From assembly GCA_032718475.1 (NCBI GenBank), contig JAUCBJ010007055.1, forward strand, positions 1-64,000: 64,000 nt of DNA, given 5' to 3'. This stretch comes from Nemertoderma westbladi (Eukaryota; Xenacoelomorpha; Nemertodermatida; Nemertodermatidae). Shown in pieces: positions 12,767 to 24,988 of this stretch. The notes below the pieces were generated by a model that made no database searches, had not been told where the DNA came from, and was given only the letters and a program-made list of their open reading frames with translations. Numbering within the stretch: the stretch's first letter is position 1; the number at the start of each line of letters is the position of its first letter. A program made the translations under genes and the position numbers.

Positions 12767-14203
12767 GTACAATATGATCAGGCTTACACGCCTTCTGTTC
12801 AATACTGGCCTACAAATAAATAAAACTGACAGAAATAAGTAAGCTCCAAAAGAAACAAGGGGTGTACAGTCCCTAATCTCTTAAACAGCCTACCGGTATA
12901 CAACAATCAAATCGAATAATACTAATGTACTTATACGGGAAGTACCGGTTAGGACAGTTAGGCCTACGGACCTACAGAAGTACCGGTTCTGGCAGTTGGA
13001 CCTACGGACCTACGGCAGTACCGGTTCTGGCAGTTGGGCCTACTGACCTACAGATGGACCGTTCAGGTTTACCGGTTGACCGGTACTTTCAACTTTATTG
13101 CTTACTGCAATAAAGAAGCGATATCCGTTATTGTTCGCGCTTTTAGACCTTTGGCAGTTTAACCCGCCAAATTAGGATGTCTTTTAGATAATAAATCACT
13201 TTTAGCCTATGACAAGTATTTGATTCACTACACTAGTCGAAACCAATCTGTGCGCGATCATTCACCCGATGGATATACCCGGGAGATTGGGTTCGACGGC
13301 TTAATCTTATTGCTATGTAAGCCTAATGTATTATTCGACTGACAGTATTATATAATCTCTGACAATATTATTCACCTTCGGGAAATATTAACAGTTCCTT
13401 TAGGACGTGGCGCTCTATCTATATAAACAGAGTTATGACTTAAACTACTCACAACAATATGGCTTAGTTATAATTCACATATATGGCGCATTCTTTAGGA
13501 AATGCTTCGTTATCAGTCTCACTCATACACAATGCTGCACAATACTGCACACTAATCTGCCGATCTTCACTGATTTTAGTCACATATAAAAGGAACACGG
13601 ACCGACTCATGTAGGGTCTATCAAATAACATTAGATTCCCTTCAAACCACTTTAACATAAGTCACAATCGTTATATATAACCTTTCTCTCTTACCTTCGG
13701 TATATCAAGAATATTGGGTTTCGGGGTTATTTATCGTTATTCCAAATATAATAATTCATCAACCATATTATGAAGGACCGACAGTAAATAGCAGTATAAC
13801 AATATAAAGTATGCACAGTGTTTGATTAGGTATGGTATGTTATGATTTGAGTTGAGTTGTTATGCTGTTTGCAGTGTGTGTTTGCAGATAACGGATATAT
13901 GTCCTTATAATTAAGCCTACTAGTGTTAGGCTAAAACAGAAAAGCACAAAATATTTCCAAGCCGTTCTCTCCTGGCTCAGAACAGAATGTCAACACTGCA
14001 CATAAAGCATTACGTGATTTCTAGGAAATTTCTCTACAAGAGCCATAAAAATGCTCTGATTGGCTGACTGAACTGAGAGACGCCGTAGAACAAAGAAAAT
14101 CAACACTTATGAATATCAGCTGTTAACCGTAGTCATAGTAACTACTGTTCAAGAGTAGCTATCACCCTTTGCGTCATGGAATTGCCATAGAATCATCAAC
14201 TAT
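12767..14203. other. Noncoding, AT-rich; short ACCGGT-rich patch
   Basis: Between about 12890 and 13085 the words TACCGGT, GGCCTAC and ACCTACGG repeat in a loose tandem arrangement (CTACGGACCTAC at 12962 and 13002). The remainder has no supported gene. Confidence 0.55.
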
Positions 14204-14473
14204 GCCTTTCACAGTACACATACGGAGGAAATAGGTCTTAGATCCTCTAAAAAACACCGATACAGCAATAATACAGTCTCTTACACCTATTAAATCAACT
14301 ACAGAGTATTTTAATGTAAAAGATAATAAAAATAACGGGCCTTTCACAGTACACATACGGAGGAAATAGGTCTTAGATCCTCTAAAAAACACCGATACAG
14401 CAATAATACAGTCTCTTACACCTATTAAATCAACTACAGAGTATTTTAATGTAAAAGATAATAAAAATAACGG
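14204..14473. repeat. Perfect or near-perfect tandem duplication, 135 bp x 2
   Basis: GCCTTTCACAGTACACATAC starts at 14204 and again at 14339. The copies appear identical through AAAAATAACGGG, which indicates a recent duplication or recent homogenisation. Confidence 0.93.
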
Positions 14474-14854
14474 GGCAATTCAGCAAAGGCTTTTACAGCT
14501 GTTATTTTAAATTGAAATTACCACTATCTGAACATCATACTTTTCAAAGTAAAAATATAAATTTGATCACAATTTAGCATTAATTACACAGGTACCGGTA
14601 GTTAATACTGTAATACATTTGCCATAATATAATACTGTATTATATATTGTATATAAACATATATCAATTACCGGTAATTCAGTAATTAGCATATATTCTA
14701 CTGGCAAATATAGGTTCACTCTTGCATAGGCCAGGCCTCCTACAACCTGACATCGCTACTAAATGTCTGACTGATAACATCTGAACAAAACCCCTACAGC
14801 CCTAAGAAACATTTCTGCATTTTGTAGGCCTTCTTAAAACAGTAAAAGACTCAC

Positions 14855-15442
14855 CTTAACGACGGGAAGGAGTAGCGAGTTGGAGGAATCAGCGGTCATC
14901 GCGACACCGTTGTAGAGAATCGGAGAACGCGTTGCCACGATCAACGGGGCGGCGATTAATTGCTCCGGTTCCACCACGATGGTCGTGTGCTTTCCTGAAT
15001 CGCTCGCGTCGTAATGAAGATGGTCGATGACGCTGGTCCCATCCTCGTCGAACTCAACCCCGCAGTCCGAGCCGAGCTCCCGGATAGCGTCGGTTATCGA
15101 CGAACTCGCGGCCACGATGAGGTTCCCTCCAGCGTCGATAAACTCCACGATCCCCACCGGGGACACATTCCCGCCGAATTCTTCCACGTTCGGCGCAAAG
15201 AGGACCACGTTGTCGTAGAGGAATTCACCGTACTTAACCAGCGTCAGCGTCGAGTCGTCTGCGACCTTGTAGACCAGTTGGAATCCCTCGTCAACGAGGA
15301 TCTTAAAGAACTGGGAGTGGCTCTCTTTCTGTGCGAGTGTTTCTAGGAGAATTAGGGTTGGTTTAGTTTGGCTGAGAGTCCACGAGGTCGAGATGCAGGT
15401 CAGTACAAGAGAGATCACCGGTAAAATAAATAAACGAGCCAT
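14855..15442 (-). CDS. DDOST: OST48 / DDOST, first coding exon
   Basis: OST48 is the 48-kDa non-catalytic subunit of the oligosaccharyltransferase that N-glycosylates nascent proteins in the ER membrane. The exon starts at an ATG at 15442 with a hydrophobic signal peptide (residues 1 to about 24). It continues with the family's N-terminal GIFT-like region: LILLETLAQKESHSQFF, a YGEFLYDNVVLFAP segment, and FIDAGGNLIVAASSSI. It ends after Lys196 at AAG|GTGAGT, a consensus donor with GT at 14854-14853 (phase 0). The full protein is about 450 residues, so this is less than half of it. No later exon, including the C-terminal transmembrane part, was recognised between here and position 1. Either the next intron is very long and spans the satellite, or the locus is fragmentary. 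The start is secure because the signal peptide follows at once. Confidence 0.9.
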
Positions 15443-15482
15443 CCAAATATTTTTTAGTTTTTCTTCAACACGTTCTGTTTTC

Positions 15483-15690
15483 TGGTTTTAGGCCTATCCT
15501 ATACTGCAGTACTGCTGTACCGTACTGCAGTACTGTTTGTTATACAGTTATACCAGTACCTGACTGCCTGAGTCTGACAGTCTGAGTATAAACTGTTATA
15601 CCTCACTACCACTGTACCAGTATCTGACTGTCTGAGTATACTGCTGTTGTGCTGTACTGTTATACCAGTCCAGTGTACTGTCGCGACTGT
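15483..15690. repeat. Low-complexity CTG/TAC-rich tandem sequence
   Basis: The words TACTGCAGTACTG, TTATACCAGTA and CTGACTGTCTGAGTAT recur at intervals of about 60-90 bp just upstream of the DDOST exon. This is a decayed minisatellite; it may overlap the gene's 5' region. Confidence 0.55.
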
Positions 15691-17122
15691 GATGCGATCA
15701 AAAGTGCCCCAATTTTTATCATCCAATGGGAACGTTTGTATACCCTGAGTCATATTTTGAAATCAGAAATTAACTCTGTCGTGTAGAAGTCAATATACTA
15801 CTAGGCTTCTACTATGAAGCAGTAGTTCCAATTTCCCCTGGAATACTTTCTGATGAGGCACACATCCTAAATAAGAGTTTTGGCTTGTTTAAATAAGCAG
15901 TGCGATCTTAACCAAGTTTGTAGTTACTTCTTAAATAAGCAGTGCGGGGTTGTTATAACTTCTGGTTACTTCTTAAAGAAGCAGTTTTTTATCTACTCAC
16001 TCATATACCTATCTGATTAAAATAGTTAATTTATGGGTATCAAATAAAACTGTCAGCCTGTACTGGTAATACTAATGTATATGTGAGTCGCCCATTACTT
16101 GTAAATTGTAATAATGAAAAGCGAAGCCTCGAAAAAACCAAATAATCTCAACGTTCGTGTTGCTTGGAGTTTAGCCCCGTTATTAATTAAAACAGTTTAT
16201 CTATTCAATCAATATATTTCTGCCACCAGGGCTATCATCAGGATTATAAAGAAAATAAAAACTAGCACCTACATGTTCATATAAATCTAAAAGGAAAGTA
16301 CAAAATTTATATTATAAGAAAATTTTATATACATCAGTTCAGCACTTGCATATAAACCTTAACTTTAACGGCACTTTTTAATGACTATGGTTTCATAGGC
16401 CTACCCGTTAGGACTTCTTACTGTAAAAGTATTCACTATGTATCTGTATATCGGGTGAACTCCTCCGAAACTATAGCTCGTCCGTCAATGAAAGTTATAT
16501 CAATCGACGCAGCTCAACCCCAGGATGTGGATAAAAAAAATTCGAAAAAATCGAAAATATCGAAAAAAAATTATTAAAGTGTCTTTTTGTTATTCGAAAA
16601 ATAACTTAATTTAATTTATATTTCGCAAACAACTGTAACAAATTAATGTTCTAGTTGAACAATAAACTCAACAAAATAATATGATATAAGTAAGCCTACC
16701 TATAATACACAAACAAATTAAATTATAAACAAGTCAAATTATATATAAACAACCCAACTTTGCAATGCAGCCAGCCAGACTCTTAAATACAAAGCAACAG
16801 AGTATATTTGCACCATTTCAGTTGATCCATAAAACGGCGATTAAACAGTACACATGAAAGCGAGAGTGAATGTACTGTAATTTAATGTAATGTACAGTAC
16901 TATATAGCAATAACTAAATTAGCAATCGAAAAATTCGAAAAATAACACATTTATTTTTCTACTTCCTTCCAACTTATGCCTGTTGGCGGTTATAAATTCA
17001 TTCGCTCATGCCAAAACACGGGCTGTTCCATTATGATAATGATGTACTCTGTCAAACATACTGTACTGTGTACCCTAGAAAATAGTCACACAAAAAGTTC
17101 AATTAATTTATTATTTTCTCTA
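15691..17122. other. Noncoding AT-rich stretch
   Basis: No gene is supported. A-rich TCGAAAAA words cluster at 16535-16570 and 16925-16945. The motif AAATAAGCAGTGCG or a variant recurs near 15892 and 15933. Confidence 0.55.
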
Positions 17123-17193
17123 AGGGGAGGTGGGGGGGGGGGCGCCAAAATCGTGGCGGGCCCCCCTGCCACAAACATCAGCTACGCCACTGC
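17123..17193 (-). mobile_element. Transposon-terminus-like G-rich sequence
   Basis: On the minus strand this reads GCAGTGGCGTAGCTGATG, followed by a C-rich tract and a G-rich tract. That arrangement is widespread at transposon ends in animal genomes. No partner end or transposase was found nearby, so the element type is unknown. Confidence 0.4.
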
Positions 17194-17530
17194 ATACAAT
17201 TACAATTCAACGCAGATTATACAGTATAAGCTTATATCATACGAGAACGCCATCAAGTGGCTTTAAACGAACCTGTCTTACACAGACTCAAAGAAACGAG
17301 AAGGGGTAAAATCCGCATTAAAAATAGATAAATTTGACAGATTAAAAATGGGTAAGTGTTTGAAAGGGAGATTAAAAATAGGTAAATGTTTGGGATAACT
17401 GCCGATTTACTAAATTTCAATACATGTAATAATATGCATAATTGAGAAACGGTTGATATCGTACGCATATAGCATAAACGAGATCAAAAAAATTTAATTC
17501 AATTATTATTATTATAAATTTCTAAACTAG

Positions 17531-17552
17531 AGACGGCGTCAAGACGCCGTTA
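17531..17552. other. Short GC-rich hairpin
   Basis: ACGGCGTC and GACGCCGT are separated by two A residues, in an otherwise AT-rich stretch. Function unknown. Confidence 0.45.
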
Positions 17553-17782
17553 AGCAAGTCGGAAGTCGTCAATCAAAGGTAAGTTCCCTCAACAATGTTT
17601 ACCTTTGTTCAGAAGGGAAGTGTTATTTATCTATGGTCAGAGAGAGATCCCACTCTGTAAGTTGGCAATTGCTCAAATCCATTCAGCTGAATGACTCAGT
17701 AGAGTAAACTAAAGTAAATTCCCTCAGCCTCAACAATGTTTGCCTATGGTGTGAAGGGAATCTGACAGAGAATAATCTTAGC

Positions 17783-18478
17783 CACTAAATGTCATTCACC
17801 TAACAAAACATTTTGAATGGCACAGTGATTAACCCATTACAGATAATAAGCAGTTATTTTTATATTTCAAACTATAATGTTAGTGTAAGCCTTACAGAGT
17901 ATCAGTATGAGGCTGAGTAAACATTCCGCCTTATAAGCATACAGCTTCCAATGAATTAATGTTGGCCAAAAGATTTAAAAATAAAATACAGTGCAATAGT
18001 ACTCTGTAACCTACAGTCATTCAGCTTGCACTAAATATCAATCACCTATAAAACATTTAAACATTTTGAATGCCACAGTGTGTAACCTGATACAGATAAT
18101 AAGCAGTGATTTTTATGTTTTAAACTATAACGTTAGTGTTAGCCTTACAGTGTATCAGTATGAAGCTGAGTAAACATTCGCCTTATAAGCATACAACCTC
18201 CAAAGTATTAATGTTGGACGAAAGATTTAAAAATAAAATAGAGTGCAGTACTGTAGTACTCTGTAACTAACAGTCATTCAGCTTGCACTAAATGTCAACC
18301 ACCTATAAAACATTTTGAATGCCACAGTGATTATTAACCCAATACAGATAATAATAAGTGATTTTTATATTTCAAACTATAATGTTAGTCTTAGCCTTAC
18401 AGAGTATCAGTATAAGGCTGAGTAAACATTCCACCTTATAAGCATACAGCCTCCACAGTATTAATGTTGGCATTAATG
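17783..18478. repeat. Diverged tandem repeat, about 250-bp unit, about 2.8 copies
   Basis: GCACTAAAT starts units at about 18028 and 18285, with a related start (CCACTAAATGTC) at about 17783. Each unit contains CATTTTGAATG(G/C)CACAGTG, ACAGATAATAA, CCTTACAGAGTATCAGTA and TATTAATGTTGG. Substitutions and indels between copies show age. No coding frame. Confidence 0.8.
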
Positions 18479-18941
18479 TAGCCGATACACTGTATACCTA
18501 ATAGTCATTCAGCAGGGGGAAGAGTTATTCAGCTGAGGCAGTAATAGATTGCAAACTAAACCAACCAGTTGGCAGCCTCATCGATTTATACTAAGCCTGT
18601 GTAGAACCACAAACTAAATCAACCAGTTAATATTTGCTTTGACAGAGAGTGCAGGGCCTAAACAAACAGTATGGGTGTACTGAGTACAATAATCTTGGCA
18701 ACCTCATCGATTTATACTAAGCCTTGTGTAGAAATGCATTACATAAGCCATTTTTCATCAGGACACCAGCTGTCATTGGTGTTATTTTACCATTGCGCCT
18801 AAGGCGTTTTTTCGTTTATCTCTATTTTTCGAGCCCAGAGGCTATGGACGGAGTAGCCGATCATACCAGGGACCTTAGAATCGTGGTATCTAGTCGCTGT
18901 GAAAATTTCATCAAATTCGTTAGAGTAGTTTTGGCTGTAGA

Positions 18942-18989
18942 TCAGTCAGTCAGTCAGCCAGTCAGCCAGCCAGTCAGCCAGTCAGTCAA
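18942..18989. repeat. CAGT/CAGC tetranucleotide microsatellite
   Basis: An imperfect (CAGT/CAGC)n run follows a segment ending TTTTGGCTGTAGATCAGT. That wording resembles tails of interspersed repeats in other invertebrate genomes. Confidence 0.8.
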
Positions 18990-19154
18990 CAATTCTTACA
19001 GTAATCAAGTCTAACGACTTGCTAATAAATTAGAGTTCCTGGTTTCAAATCTCAGTGCCTGGTTTTTTAATTGGCGTTCCCACTTACAAATTTGTGTACC
19101 TGGGATGGTTACAAATTTTAGTTCCTGGTTACAAATCAGTATGTTTCCTACTAC

Positions 19155-19242
19155 TTTACTACTAGGATCGGCACGCTGCATTTTTAAGAATGCTGTACCG
19201 GCTTATCGACAAAATTGCGCCGCCACAACTCCCTATCACCCA
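19155..19242 (-). mobile_element. LINE 3'-end relic
   Basis: The plus-strand text ACTACTAGGATCGGCA(C/T)GC through AAAATTGCGCCGCCACAACT and CCCTATCACCC matches, with few differences, the 3' terminal part of the minus-strand LINE at 62203-62298. It lacks 11 bp present there (GTAGCTACATT region). It is a severely 5'-truncated copy. Confidence 0.75.
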
Positions 19243-19251
19243 TGACACTTC

Positions 19252-20026
19252 CAGGATCTAAACTCACATCTAGGATCTAAATTCGTGTTTAGGATCTAAG
19301 TTCGCTGCCAGGATCTAAGTTCAGATCTAGGTTCTAAGTTCACATCTAGGATCTGTGTTCATGTTCCTTTCGGATCTAAGTTCATATTTAGGATCTAAGT
19401 TCGCTTCCAGGATATAATAATTCATATCTAGGATCTAAGTTTGCTTCCAAGATCTAAGTTCTCCTATAGGATCTAAGTTCGTGTTTAGGATCTAAGTTCG
19501 TGTTTAGGATCTAAGTTCGCTTCCAGGATCTAAGTTCAGATCTAGGATCTAAGTTTGCATTCAGGAAGTTCATATCTAGGATCTAAGTTCGCTTCCAGGA
19601 TCTAAGTTCACATCTAGGGTCTATGTTCACGTTGCTTTCGGATCTAAGTTCGTATCTAGGATCTAAGTTCGCTTCCAGGATCTAAGTTCGCTTCCAGGAT
19701 CTAAGTTCGCTTCCAGGATCTAAGTTCATATGCAGGATCTAAGTTCGCTTCCACCATCTAAGTTCGGATCTAGGTAAGTTCGCTTCCAGGATCTAAGTTC
19801 ACATCTAGGATCTATGTTCACGTTGCTTTCGGATCTAAGTTAGTATCTAGGATATAAGTTTGCTTCCAGGATCTAAGTTCACATCTAGGATCTATGTTCA
19901 CATTGCTTTCGGATCTAAGTTCGTATCTAGGATCTAAGTTCGTATCTAGGATATAAGTTTGCTCCCAGGATCTAAGTTTGGATCTAGGATCTAATTTCAC
20001 ACACTTCCAGTTCGCTTCCAGGATGT
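19252..20026. repeat. 19-bp minisatellite, about 40 copies
   Basis: The core unit is AGGATCTAAGTTCGCTTCC, with alternative tails such as CATATCT, CACATCT and GTGTTT. A longer variant containing CACGTTGCTTTCGGATCTAA is interspersed at 19360, 19630, 19820 and 19905, hinting at higher-order blocks. Confidence 0.93.
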
Positions 20027-20539
20027 AACTTGATGTTAAAGTGATTTGAGACTGACAGACAGAAACAAGGTTTCAATAGTGCATCTCTTATCTAAGCTTG
20101 ATAACTTCGTGGTTCGCCCCACTCCACTACTGCCCTTGCTTGGATCCACAGAATTAATGTACAAATCATCTCCAATTGCATTAATTGCAATATATTTCAT
20201 TTAACCGGAATTTATCGCCGGATTTATTAAAATAGAGGTCCAGTAATCCAGTAAAATAATATCATAATATACAAATATACGCGAATAATAATTATTACAG
20301 ACACAAATCAGTATTATTATATTATCATATAAAAATAAATGTAGAAAATAAATACACACAATTAATTATGCACAATATACAGGGAGAAATAGCCGTACTC
20401 ATGTTTTGAAAGCTGAGTGGCTTTTGTTCACAATGTGGGAGATCAAAGTTTCCACTAAGTAACCATTAGGGTTCAATGGGCCTCACAAAGCCATTGAATA
20501 CGATATCGTATATCCATACGACACGTTAACTTATCCTAA

Positions 20540-20600
20540 AGGTCACCAATAGGAGGAGCTTCCGGTTGACGTCACTCCTTTGATCACAATCGGGGCCAAG
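20540..20600. promoter_or_regulatory. Possible promoter-like cluster (CCAAT, ETS-like, CRE), copy 1
   Basis: Within 40 bp lie an ACCAATAGG CCAAT box, CTTCCGG (reverse CCGGAAG, an ETS-type core) and a full palindromic CRE, TGACGTCA, at 20567-20574. A second CCAAT (CCAACCAATAAC) lies about 80 bp on. The cluster recurs in copy 2 with the CRE at 21575-21582. These motifs are short and no transcript is known, so this is inference only. Confidence 0.3.
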
Positions 20601-21547
20601 CATCAAGAACTCGAACCAAAATACGGCTCGAGGTCAAACTTAAGCCAACCAATAACAGTAGGTCCCCAAACGGAAAACCGACTGCCATGGCCAGAGGTAC
20701 CACCCTCTCCGCCACAGTGAAATCAGGGCACACAGAATCCAAGGAAGCTCGGTTGGGTGAGGACTGGCTTCCAACCATGCCTATGCAAGGGCCGAGACCC
20801 ATGCACTTTAATTATAACATCACCTCGAGTTCTGTGTACGCCAAACTGCACATTGAAACGATAATGATAATCAACACAAATACCATCATATGAATCGTCT
20901 CAAACCCACTTAACATGAATGAAGATGTCCACATATTTTGCATTGCTAACATTTTAACTTATAATTAATTTAATCAGAATTGATTTAATCTAATCGGAAA
21001 TTGCAAACATACAGAAAATAATAATTTAATTTAAATTATTTATTTGTGCGATTGTTTATTTTTATTACCATTTAATAATTATTCGCATTATATTTCTGAA
21101 ATATATATTTTATGAACAAAAATTAATATTTTTGAAAGGTTACCGATGATAATGTTGAAATTTTGGAATAAAATATATTACTTTTAGCGGGAAACTTCCT
21201 TGAGCCAGGTCTAAGCCAATAATAATACAAGCACAATCTTAGCGCGTCTAAAGATTTTTTGTTACTTCTGTTTGCACAAATTTGGAAATCGTAAATTTTT
21301 ACTTACATTGAGATGGATCATTTTGATAAGGATGCTTTCATTCATATAAAAGTGAGATAATTCACAACCTTGACCCGGCACGACAAGGAGTGAGCTAAAA
21401 TGCCGTACTCATGTTTTAAAAGCTGAGTGGGCTTTTGTTCACAATGGGAGATCAAAGTTTCCACTAAGTAACCAATAGGTTCAATGGGCCTCACAAAGCC
21501 ATTGAATACGATATCGTATATCCATACGACACGTTAACTTATCCTAA

Positions 21548-21608
21548 AGGTCACCAATAGGAGGAGCTTCCGGTTGACGTCACTCCTTTGATCACAATCG
21601 GGGCCAAG
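21548..21608. promoter_or_regulatory. Possible promoter-like cluster, copy 2
   Basis: This is the duplicate of the CCAAT / ETS-like / CRE cluster 1008 bp upstream, with the CRE TGACGTCA at 21575-21582. Retention of the palindromic CRE in both copies is expected from the recent duplication and is not independent support. Confidence 0.28.
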
Positions 21609-22327
21609 CATCAAGAACTCGAACCAAAATACGGCTCGAGGTCAAACTTAAGCCAACCAATAACAGTAGGTCCCCAAACGGAAAACCGACTGCCATGGCC
21701 AGAGGTACCACCCTCTCCGCCACAGTGAAATCAGGGCACACAGAATCCAAGGAAGCTCGGTTGGGTGAGGACTGGCTTCCAACCATGCCTATGCAAGGGC
21801 CGAGACCCATGCACTTTAATTATAACATCACCTCGAGTTCTGTGTACGCCAAACTGCACATTGAAACGATAAATCGTGTCATCGTCTCAATGAATCGTCT
21901 CAAACCCACTTAACATGAATGAAGATGTCCACATATTTTGCATTCGCTAACATTTTAACTTATAATTAATTTAATCAGAATTGAGTTAATCTAATCGGAA
22001 ATTGCAAACATACAGAAAATAATAATTTAATTTAAATTATTTATTTGTGCGATTGTTTATTACCATTTAATTATTTGCATTCAATTTCTGAAAAATTAAC
22101 CTTTAAAAAGCTAATTTAACAATGCTAGGGCGTCTAAACATTTTTTTGTTACTTCTGTTTACACAAATTATGATTCCTTAAAATTATACTAACATTGAGT
22201 TGTATCAGTTCGTTGTGGGTGGTATCATTCATATAAAAGTGAGATAATTCACATTCACAGCCTTGTCCCGGCACGACAAGGAGTGTTCTACAGTAAATGC
22301 ACCAAAATAATATCAAACTTACAAATA

Positions 22328-22393
22328 CGACACATATTATATTAGGCCATATATACACGTGGCAATATATATGCCATATACAATAATATGTCG
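22328..22393. other. Imperfect 28-bp-arm hairpin beyond the Helitron 3' end
   Basis: CGACACATATTATATT...GGCCATATATA pairs imperfectly with TATATATGCCATATAC...AATATGTCG around a loop of about 10 nt. It lies about 210 bp past the stop codon of the Helitron gene, where a terminal hairpin would be expected. No CTRR terminus could be assigned with confidence. Confidence 0.35.
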
Positions 22394-22606
22394 CAATTCG
22401 TAAGAATACAATATGTTAATTAAAATAAATATAATAATTAGGATTTGGCCTCCCCTACTCCCCTACAGCCAATCCCATGAAATTCCCATTCCCATGTTGA
22501 AGTTTCTGACTTACTATTATCCGGCAGCCAGTTTGATTTCGGACAGTATGCTTGTTTCCATGGTAACGCGTAATAGAACCACAGAGACAGCCCCTTTGGG
22601 TCCCCG

Positions 22607-23415
22607 TTATAGCAGGAACTCGTTGGGTAACTGCCCGGCCACGGATTTTATCCGATCTATTTCAGCCAACTGTTCGGCCGTGGGCTTACACCGGCGCCGG
22701 ATGGTTTCATCGATCGGGAACAGTAAGTACAGTCCCTTCTTTAAGCGAACTCTAGAGAACCCCACATAGGATCCTTGGCCGTTAAAGCCACTGAAGCGCT
22801 CCGCATTCCACTGCCCAATGATTAGGACAATGAGTGTCAGACCTTGGACTTTGTATACAGTTAACGAATACGCTGGAGACATGGGTATCTGACGCATATT
22901 CGTTATACGGAATTGTAGGTGTTGTCCAAGTTTAATCGATATACCCTTAATGACGATTGGTGACAGTGGGAAATAACCATCAGGGATGTTTGGAAATGAA
23001 ATAGGGCACTTGGTAAACATGGGTTCCAGAATAACAAAGTCAGGTAGACAGGATGCGCGCTTCACCATCTTGAGATGTCCGGGAGCATACGGTTCATCGG
23101 TAAAAGTCGTACCATGGGGAAACTGAACTCCTCTGACGAACGCCAAAGTTCCGTTAGCTACGCCAAGTTCCACCGCAACGTTAGAACTGACCATAACTGG
23201 CATGTCGAGGAAAATATCTAACAACGGTGGAAGGCCATCACATTGGTCATCGCGTATGTATTTCATGATGCCTGGAAGTCCACCAGTCATTACTGCCTGA
23301 ATACGAACAATATCCAGTCCCATAGCCCCAACAAGTTTACTGTTGATAGCTACACGGCAGGCATTGGTAGAAACAACAACGGGGGCGAATGATCCAATTA
23401 CCTCGTTCAAATGAT
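22607..23415 (-). CDS. Helitron exon 7: helicase C-terminal motifs
   Basis: This exon carries the last 269 or so codons. It starts after CCAG at 23416 and supplies two nucleotides to the split Asp codon. Motifs typical of the Pif1 family follow: STNACRVAINSKL, the MPVMVSSNVAVELGVANGT β-barrel-like segment, SLTVYKVQGLTL (motif V) and GSYVGFSRV (motif VI, with the Arg that contacts ATP). The usual Ala of YVALSR is Gly here. The protein ends at 22607. Confidence 0.88.
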
Positions 23416-23811
23416 CTGGAATTTAACAAATACAAATTTTGATCGACTGTAACTGACAATATTATGTAAACGATTCGCGAAAAAAATTTCAAAAGAAGAG
23501 TATTATCGTTCTAGAATAGTAATTATATTATATTAATAAATAGCTAACACGCTAGAACAATAAGAATATTATTCATGAACATATTCTAGCTAGAATAAAC
23601 ATCACAATTAAGAAAAGTAATTATATCTACAAATATGCGGACAAAAAGTAATTATCCAATCAAAATTCCAAAAATACTGTTGTAAATTATTGTGGGAAAT
23701 TTTTCTACGTGATTATTTCTGCTTTCAATTAATATTTTGACTTCAGCGTTATTTTTTGTACTTGTACGGTCTTTTTGCATTGTACAACCTGCATGTAAAT
23801 ACATTAGATAC

Positions 23812-23902
23812 AATGACAAAACAAATGTCACAATAACAAAACAAATGTCACAATGACAAAACAAATGTCACAATGACAAAACAAATGTCACAATGACAAA
23901 AC
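23812..23902. repeat. 20-bp minisatellite in Helitron intron 6
   Basis: About 4.5 copies of AAATGTCACAATGACAAAAC. A G17-18 homopolymer follows at about 23959-23976. The rest of the intron (23416-24988) is AT-rich without a gene. Confidence 0.9.
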
Positions 23903-24988
23903 ACCGTAAGTCTGTAGTGGCGGTGTTTTTGCATTGTATAAATTTATGCATAAATTGTGGGGGGGGGGGGGGGGGGTTTAATTTGTACAGTAAATAACTC
24001 AAAAGTGGTTTCATAAACAAAAAAACTTGGGAGCGGGGAAATATTATGAAGTAAAAAAAACTGACCGAAATTTGTCGAGGTTTATTAAATTACCTGTCAT
24101 ATGAAGCGAAAATTAAAAAAAACAGGTTAAATGGCAGAGGAGTAGTGTTTGTTTGCGTGAAAAATTACTTTCCGAGAAAATTGCCTTGAAAGTTTAAACA
24201 TTGCCACTCCAAACTGCCCATATGGGGTTTGGTTGGTTAATAATGTCTGGCATGAAGGAAGTTACATCACAGAGCTATAATTTTCATTATGGTGGTTTTG
24301 AGGTCCGTAAATTTCATAACCAATGTCATTTTTTATGTTCGATAGAATCTAGTCTCTTTGACTATTAATTGGTCAGCCTCTGGCGGGACTTAACATTATA
24401 ACGTTTTTACATTTTGATCTCGCTTAAAGCACTTAAAGGTAACATTTTAAAGAAATATTAAATGGTAGCTACTTGTGCTCAATGTACCTTTAACTTCCAA
24501 TAATTGTATTTATTATTATTCATAATTAATATTAGAATATTCTAAATGTGGGTTGATTTTGGGCAAAAAGTGTCTTTTGTCTGGATTTTTGCGTAAAATT
24601 CACTTCATAAAAAGTGAATTTTTAAAAGAAAACAACATCTTCTACAAAAACATTATTCTGTACATAGGGAACTCCTCCAAGAACAAAAAGTAAAACTTTT
24701 TTAACTATTCACGAGGTATTTTATTAACCGACCGAGACTAAATTAAAAAAATTAATAAAAAGTCGAGGAATAAAGAATAATATTGTTCAACTTCTATATA
24801 ATTCATAATTAATTGTATTCTAAAACTGGTATTCTTTCGTGGCTTAATTTATTAATCGTATTTTTGCTTTTTCTCCTAATTTTTGGGGTATATTAAAGCG
24901 AAAAATTAACAATAAAAGAATAAAGAAATTTTGAACAAAAATCAATACTTTTTTACCAGTCTACAAAACGGTTGTTCAATTAACATAC

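Larger units (their letters stand above)
20392..22284. repeat. Tandem duplication, about 1008-bp unit, two copies
   Basis: Copy 1 is about 20392-21401 and copy 2 about 21402-22284. The central part (about 20462-20862 and 21469-21870) is nearly identical and GC-richer than its surroundings; the AT-rich ends differ by substitutions and indels. Both copies end in CCGGCACGACAAGGAGTG. The conserved core is open for about 70 codons on both strands, but without family resemblance, so I do not call it coding. Confidence 0.92.

Noticed and set aside
15014-15346. 110-codon plus-strand frame
   Set aside because: It is the antisense of the DDOST exon; no homology.
20584-21913. Identical 72-codon frames in the 1-kb duplicates, both strands
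   Set aside because: Identity comes from the duplication itself. There is no family match, and neither strand has clear coding bias.
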